DNA of 64,000 nucleotides, taken from positions 25,402,503 to 25,466,502 of the forward strand of contig CM055095.1 in assembly GCA_029204225.1 (NCBI GenBank). Direction: 5' to 3'. A program made the translations under genes and the position numbers. Positions 59,858-64,000 of the stretch are shown here, one piece after another. This DNA comes from Diphasiastrum complanatum (taxonomy: Eukaryota; Streptophyta; Lycopodiopsida; Lycopodiales; Lycopodiaceae). The stretch's first letter is position 1. Each line of letters starts with the position of its first letter. Under the pieces are notes generated by a model that ran no database searches, was not told the origin of the DNA, and saw only the letters and a program-made list of their open reading frames with translations.

Positions 59858-61093
59858 TTGCAAACTGAGTTGTGGCATAAGAGGCTTGGTCACTTGAACT
59901 TGGGAAGCCTCAGTTTGATGAGAAAATTGGAGATGGTAACAAGATTGCCTACCATAGAAGATCACTTGAAATCAATATGCAAATCTTGTGTATATGGGAA
60001 GCAGCATCGAGAGAAGTTCAATAAAGGGGATGTTGCAAGAGCAAAGAACATCCTGGATTTAATCCACAAATATTTATGCAGGCCTATGAGAACCATGTCC
60101 TTAGGTAAAGCCTTCTATTTCATGACCTTTATTGATGATATGTCACGTAAGACGTGGATCTACTTCTTGAAGAAGAAATCATATGCATTTGATAACTTCA
60201 AGAGCTTCAAAGCATTGGTCGAAAATTAGACAGGTAGGAAGATCAAAGTCCTAAGATCAGATAGTGGAGGTGAGTACAAGTCTAATGACTTCAATGATCT
60301 TTGTGATCAATGTGGGATTAAAAGACAATTTATGCAAGCTCATACTCCTGTCCTCAAGGGTGTAGCTGAGCGAAAGAATCGTACGATTGTGGAAAGTGCC
60401 AGATCTATGCTAGCTGAGATGAAACAACCAAAAGATTTTTGGTCAGAAGCATGTAGCACGGCAGTCTACCTTCAAAATAGGAGTTCTACCATTGCCATAC
60501 CAAAGATAACACCTGAGGAAGCATTCACGAAGAAGAAGCCAAAGGTGAACCATTTGCGAATCTTTGAATGTAAGGCCTTTGTACACGTTCCTAAGGAAGA
60601 GAGACGTAAACTTGATGTAAAAGCTATCAAGTGCATATTCCTAGGATATAATGATCGTGTGAAGGGCTATAGATGTTTTGATCCAGTGGAAAACAAAATC
60701 CATATAAGCCGTGATGTTATCTTTGATGAATCCAAGATGTATGATGACGAGGATGCTGAGAAGATAGACACATCCACTGGGAAAGATGGTATAGTGAGGA
60801 TACCACCTGATGATGATCCATTCATTGACCTTCCGAGTGATGAACATGAGGATACATCTCAAGATACTACTACTCAACCTCAAGAGATAGGTTCGAGAGG
60901 TAGGGACAAACCTTTTGGTGCAAGAAGGATTGAAGTTGCAGGTGACAAACGCAAGGAGAAGGATGTACCATGGGATACATTTTCACCAGGAAGCCGATCA
61001 CCTGACAGGAAGCTCCATAAGTGGTTTGAGAGATTGTTGGAGAGCCGCGACATATATGCCTTTCCAGGATCATCTAACCAGGGAGAGCTATGA
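59858..61093 (+). pseudogene. Copia IV integrase and linker
   Basis: H-K-R-L-G-H-L-N and C-K-S-C-V-Y-G-K-Q-H zinc-binding part, F-I-D-D-M-S-R-K-T-W, S-D-S-G-G-E-Y-K-S, G-V-A-E-R-K-N-R-T, G-Y-R-C-F-D-P and I-S-R-D-V-I-F-D-E, then an acidic linker. Confidence 0.9.
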
Positions 61094-61177
61094 AGATTAA
61101 CAAGAGAGAAGACACTACCTGAAAGGTATGAAGCAAATTATGCTCTCTTATCCAGCATTATTCAAAGCAAAGAACCT

Positions 61178-62200
61178 TTGACTTATGGTGAAGCGAAGGA
61201 TGACGACATTTGGGTCAAGGCCATGGGAGAGGAGATGGAGTCAATTGCTAAACATAGCACATGGGACTTAGTAGAACCACCAGTTGGCAAGAAACCCATT
61301 GGTTGCAAATGGGTATACAGGACTAAGTACCATGCAGATGGAAGTATAGCAAAGCACAAAGCAAGATTGGTGATCAAAGGGTACGCACAAAATAAAGGCA
61401 TCGACTATGAGGAGACCTTTGCGCCGGTTTGTAAGTGGAATACTCTACGTCTACTTATTGCTTTAGCTTCACATTTTGGTTGGCCTTTGCATCAGATGGA
61501 TGTGAAATCTGCTTTTCTAAATAGTGAGTTAGAAGAAGAAGTCTTCATGGATCAACCTGAAGGCTTTGTAGCAAAGGGACAAGAAAATAAAGTATGTCGC
61601 TTGAGGAAAGCGCTTTATGGTCTTAAACAAGCACCACGTGTGTGGTATAGCAAGATTGATGCCTACTTTTATGGCAGCACCCACAGAAATGCATTGGAAG
61701 GCAGTTAAACGCATTTTGCATTATGTGAAAGGCACTTCAGAGTATGGCTTGATTTATAGGAAGCATGATGGTTTACCTGAGTTGTGTGGCTATGTGGATG
61801 CGGATTGGGGAGGTGACTGTGATGATCGTAGATCCACCACAGGGTATGTATTCCAGTTTTGTGGTAGTTGCTTTTCCTGGTCTAGTAACAAGCAAAGTAC
61901 AATTGCTCTTTCCACCACAGAAGCAGCGTATAAGGCAATGTTTAGTGCAACACAGGAAGCTATATGGTTGAGACAAATCTTGGAAGAAATTGGCATGAAG
62001 CAGAAAAATCCCACGACTTTACATAGCGATAGTCAGAGCGGCATTCAGCTAGCAAAGAATCCAGTGTTCCATGCGAGAACTAAACACATTGAGATTCAGT
62101 ATCATTTATACGTGAGAGGCTGCTGAGTTGTGAAATTCATGTTGTTCATTGTAGCACAGAAGAACAACTAGCTGATATTTTCACTAAGCCACTTACTGGA
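61178..62200 (+). pseudogene. Copia IV RT and RNase H
   Basis: RT: C-K-W-V-Y-R-T-K-Y, K-A-R-L-V-I-K-G-Y-A-Q, D-V-K-S-A-F-L-N, Y-G-L-K-Q-A-P-R-V-W-Y. RNase H: Y-V-D-A-D-W-G-G-D, S-W-S-S-N-K-Q, S-T-T-E-A-A-Y-K-A, H-S-D-S-Q-S-G and K-H-I-E-I-Q-Y-H. Confidence 0.9.
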
Positions 62201-62295
62201 GAAAAGTTTGATAAGTTTAGATCAAAGCTAAGTTTTTTGACCTTAAAGCTATGTATATGACTGTATAAAAAGTAGACTCTACTTTAAGGGAGAGA

Positions 62296-62560
62296 GTTAG
62301 AATTAAAGTGGAATCATTGTGTTACTGTATTGTGGGTCCTATCAGTGGATAAGGATCAGTTGACCTCACCACGAGGCAAGTCGACGGGACACGCTGACAA
62401 CCTGGGTCGTGCATGGGTTGCCTGAGTGAACAACTATATGTACAGTGTAATTTCATTTTGAGAAATACAGTTGCTATGTGAGCTTGTTGTGGAGAGTGTT
62501 TTCTGTCTGTGTTACTGTGTAGCATGATATGTGTTCCTGTGCAAAGCAAATTCTAAGTGT
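62296..62560 (+). repeat. 3' LTR of Copia IV (right end uncertain)
   Basis: It follows a CTTTAAGGGAGAGAG polypurine tract. The right border is not fixed because no second copy is in the window. Confidence 0.55.
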
Positions 62561-62619
62561 TTGTCAGCTATATTTGCATGTAAAGTAAATCAAAATCGAT
62601 TGGATGTAAATTTGGATCT

Positions 62620-62851
62620 TATAAGGAATATTCCATAGGCTTAGGTTAATGAAGGTCAAAGCTTTCCTCATCTTTTTGTCAAACACTTTGATATCTGCTT
62701 CATTTGGCGGCCTTCTTTCATCACCTGTGATGACTTCCCACACATCTTTCTCCATCAAAATGTTTTTCATTTTGAATTTCCACACTGCATAGTTGGAAAT
62801 CCCGTCCAATTTGCTACTTTCACTCAAAATGGACTCTCCCATGTTTGCCAT
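62620..62851 (-). pseudogene. Copia gag start in inverted orientation
   Basis: The minus strand reads M-A-N-M-G-E-S and then L-D-G-I-S-N-Y-A-V-W-K-F-K-M-K-N-I-L, the N-terminal Copia gag block. It is the part of gag that Copia IV lacks, in opposite orientation beyond its 3' LTR. It may be an inversion or a second element. Confidence 0.75.
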
Positions 62852-64000
62852 CGCAAAACTGCTTGAAACTTCTGTCTTAGGCTAAGAACAGTATGCCAAG
62901 GCCAACAATGATGTCAGAAGTTGAAAATAATGACCTGCACTTTTTTCCTTACCAGGCCACTCGCCGCTTGTCCACCAATTTGAAAGCCAAATCGGCGTCG
63001 CCTTCCGAAATGCACTCAGTCGTCAACTCCCAACAACGTGCCTAGTGGAATGGTGAAATCACTTCTGGCATACTACGAACACTTTATTCACTGCAATCAC
63101 TCTGTTTTGTTGTACCGTACTTGCAGGTACAGTCTGGGTGCCCTTCGTTTGGAGGTTATAGCCTTTCGTTTGGGTCAAAACGGGCAAAAGACCCAAAAAT
63201 AGGGACTTTTCTAGTTTTTGAACTGTTTCTTCACCTTGAAGAAACTTCACTCTTCACTTGTGAAGGGACCCAACTCCAATTTCAGTATGAAAATTTTTAG
63301 TGAAGTTGAAGGCCATAATGCACTTCACTTCTTCAGGGCCCTGTTCAAAGCCCATCCAATGGCTGAACCAAATCTTGTGGTCCACGTTTCTCTCCCATCA
63401 CAAGTTCTAGACTGTCGATGCATCTGACACCTCATCCAAAGGTCCAAACTGCATCTGGGCGTTGAATTGCGCTCCTATAGTCGCTATGGCCTTCCAGACG
63501 CTACACTCTCACGTTGGTTCCACGCGCGAACAGCCCGCGACCTCCCTGTCTGCGGCTGCGCCTCCCCACACACAAATTTTCTTGATCTAATTTGTCTGTG
63601 GATCAGTTTGAGCACGATCTGAGGCCTAGAGCAGGGGTCCTACTGATTCCAAGACTGTAGAGTGTTCACTCAAGAAATTTCGTGGAGAAACGGTGATTTT
63701 AGCTCAACTTGACAAAGTGGCTTTTTTCACCTTTTTACCGCAAATCTGCTAGGTTAACTGTCTGGAGACAAATCTCTAACATAAACCTCAAAATCTCTCC
63801 ATGGCTGGTTGACAATGTGATTAGCTTCCTTCCTGTCCTTACGGCATCCAAAACGGTGCACAAACAGCGAAGAAATCACCAATTATGTATAAAAATCGTA
63901 ACCCCAAGTCAGGTTTCAATTTTTAGCTGGCTTCAAAATTGTCAAATTTTCACCAAATTTTTCCCTGTCTAATGCTATGCACAGGCTAATAATCCCTCTG
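62852..64000. other. No recognisable gene
   Basis: Mixed composition with a more G/C-rich part at 63480-63570. Short frames only (for example 63218-63427 and 63709-63972); no domain or splice pattern I can support. Confidence 0.4.

Larger units (their letters stand above)
58760..62295 (+). mobile_element. Copia IV
   Basis: Parts on the plus strand: gag from within its core (58760-59140), one zinc knuckle (59299-59340), protease (59460-59600, W-Y-I-D-S-G-A), pre-integrase (59865-60060, L-W-H-K-R-L-G-H-L-N), integrase (60060-60650), linker (60700-61100), RT (61178-61670), RNase H (61620-62180), AAGGGAGAGAG polypurine tract and the 3' LTR. The 5' LTR, primer site and gag start are not seen upstream. 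Coding parts are the best kept of any Copia here, with few breaks, so it is among the youngest. Confidence 0.9.

Overview
The window is nuclear DNA from a land plant with a large, repeat-laden genome. The grounds are: Copia and Gypsy LTR retrotransposons nested in one another; eight copies of the primer-binding site TGGTATCAGAGC (complementary to plant initiator tRNA-Met); GT-AG introns; and one plant-specific host gene, an FCS-like zinc finger (FLZ) gene. The species cannot be fixed from this sequence. The many old, decayed copies would fit a gymnosperm, fern or other slow-deleting genome.

Layout. 1-7.3 kb: the end of an LTR with its primer site, a leader, an unrecognised reading region in gag position, and two old Gypsy pol pieces. 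7.26-7.80 kb: a miniature LTR element (TRIM) with a 53-bp interior. 8.5-10 kb and 18.1-19.6 kb: two inverted copies of one LTR-plus-leader family. Between them, at 12.5-14.3 kb on the minus strand, lies the most unusual locus: a broken gene joining a histone-H3-like fold to a Ulp1/C48-type cysteine protease with GT-AG introns. It is followed by a tandem-repeated stretch (14.4-15.5 kb) and a divergent, unrecognised plus-strand reading region (15.56-16.3 kb).

16.4-24 kb: a diverged repeat pair, a Gypsy integrase island, a long AG microsatellite and a 271-bp tandem duplication. 24-27.8 kb: minus-strand Copia A, whose RT position is taken by about 1 kb of unrelated sequence. 27.8-39.9 kb: plus-strand Copia II, interrupted by an inner Copia with both LTRs and near-matching target duplications, then Copia III sharing an LTR with Copia II. 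39.9-48.3 kb: a minus-strand Gypsy element with two long extra reading frames downstream of integrase and an intervening stretch packed with TTCnnGAA motifs. 48.3-52.2 kb: an LTR fragment, a CT microsatellite and minus-strand Copia B, the same family as Copia A. 52.2-53.4 kb: Gypsy gag and protease pieces.

54.9-56.2 kb (minus): a two-exon FLZ gene, the only host gene that looks whole. FLZ proteins are known adaptors of the SnRK1 energy-sensing kinase. 58.8-62.6 kb: plus-strand Copia IV with its LTR, followed by an oppositely oriented gag start. The rest is noncoding or too decayed to name. All retroelements are treated as fossils.
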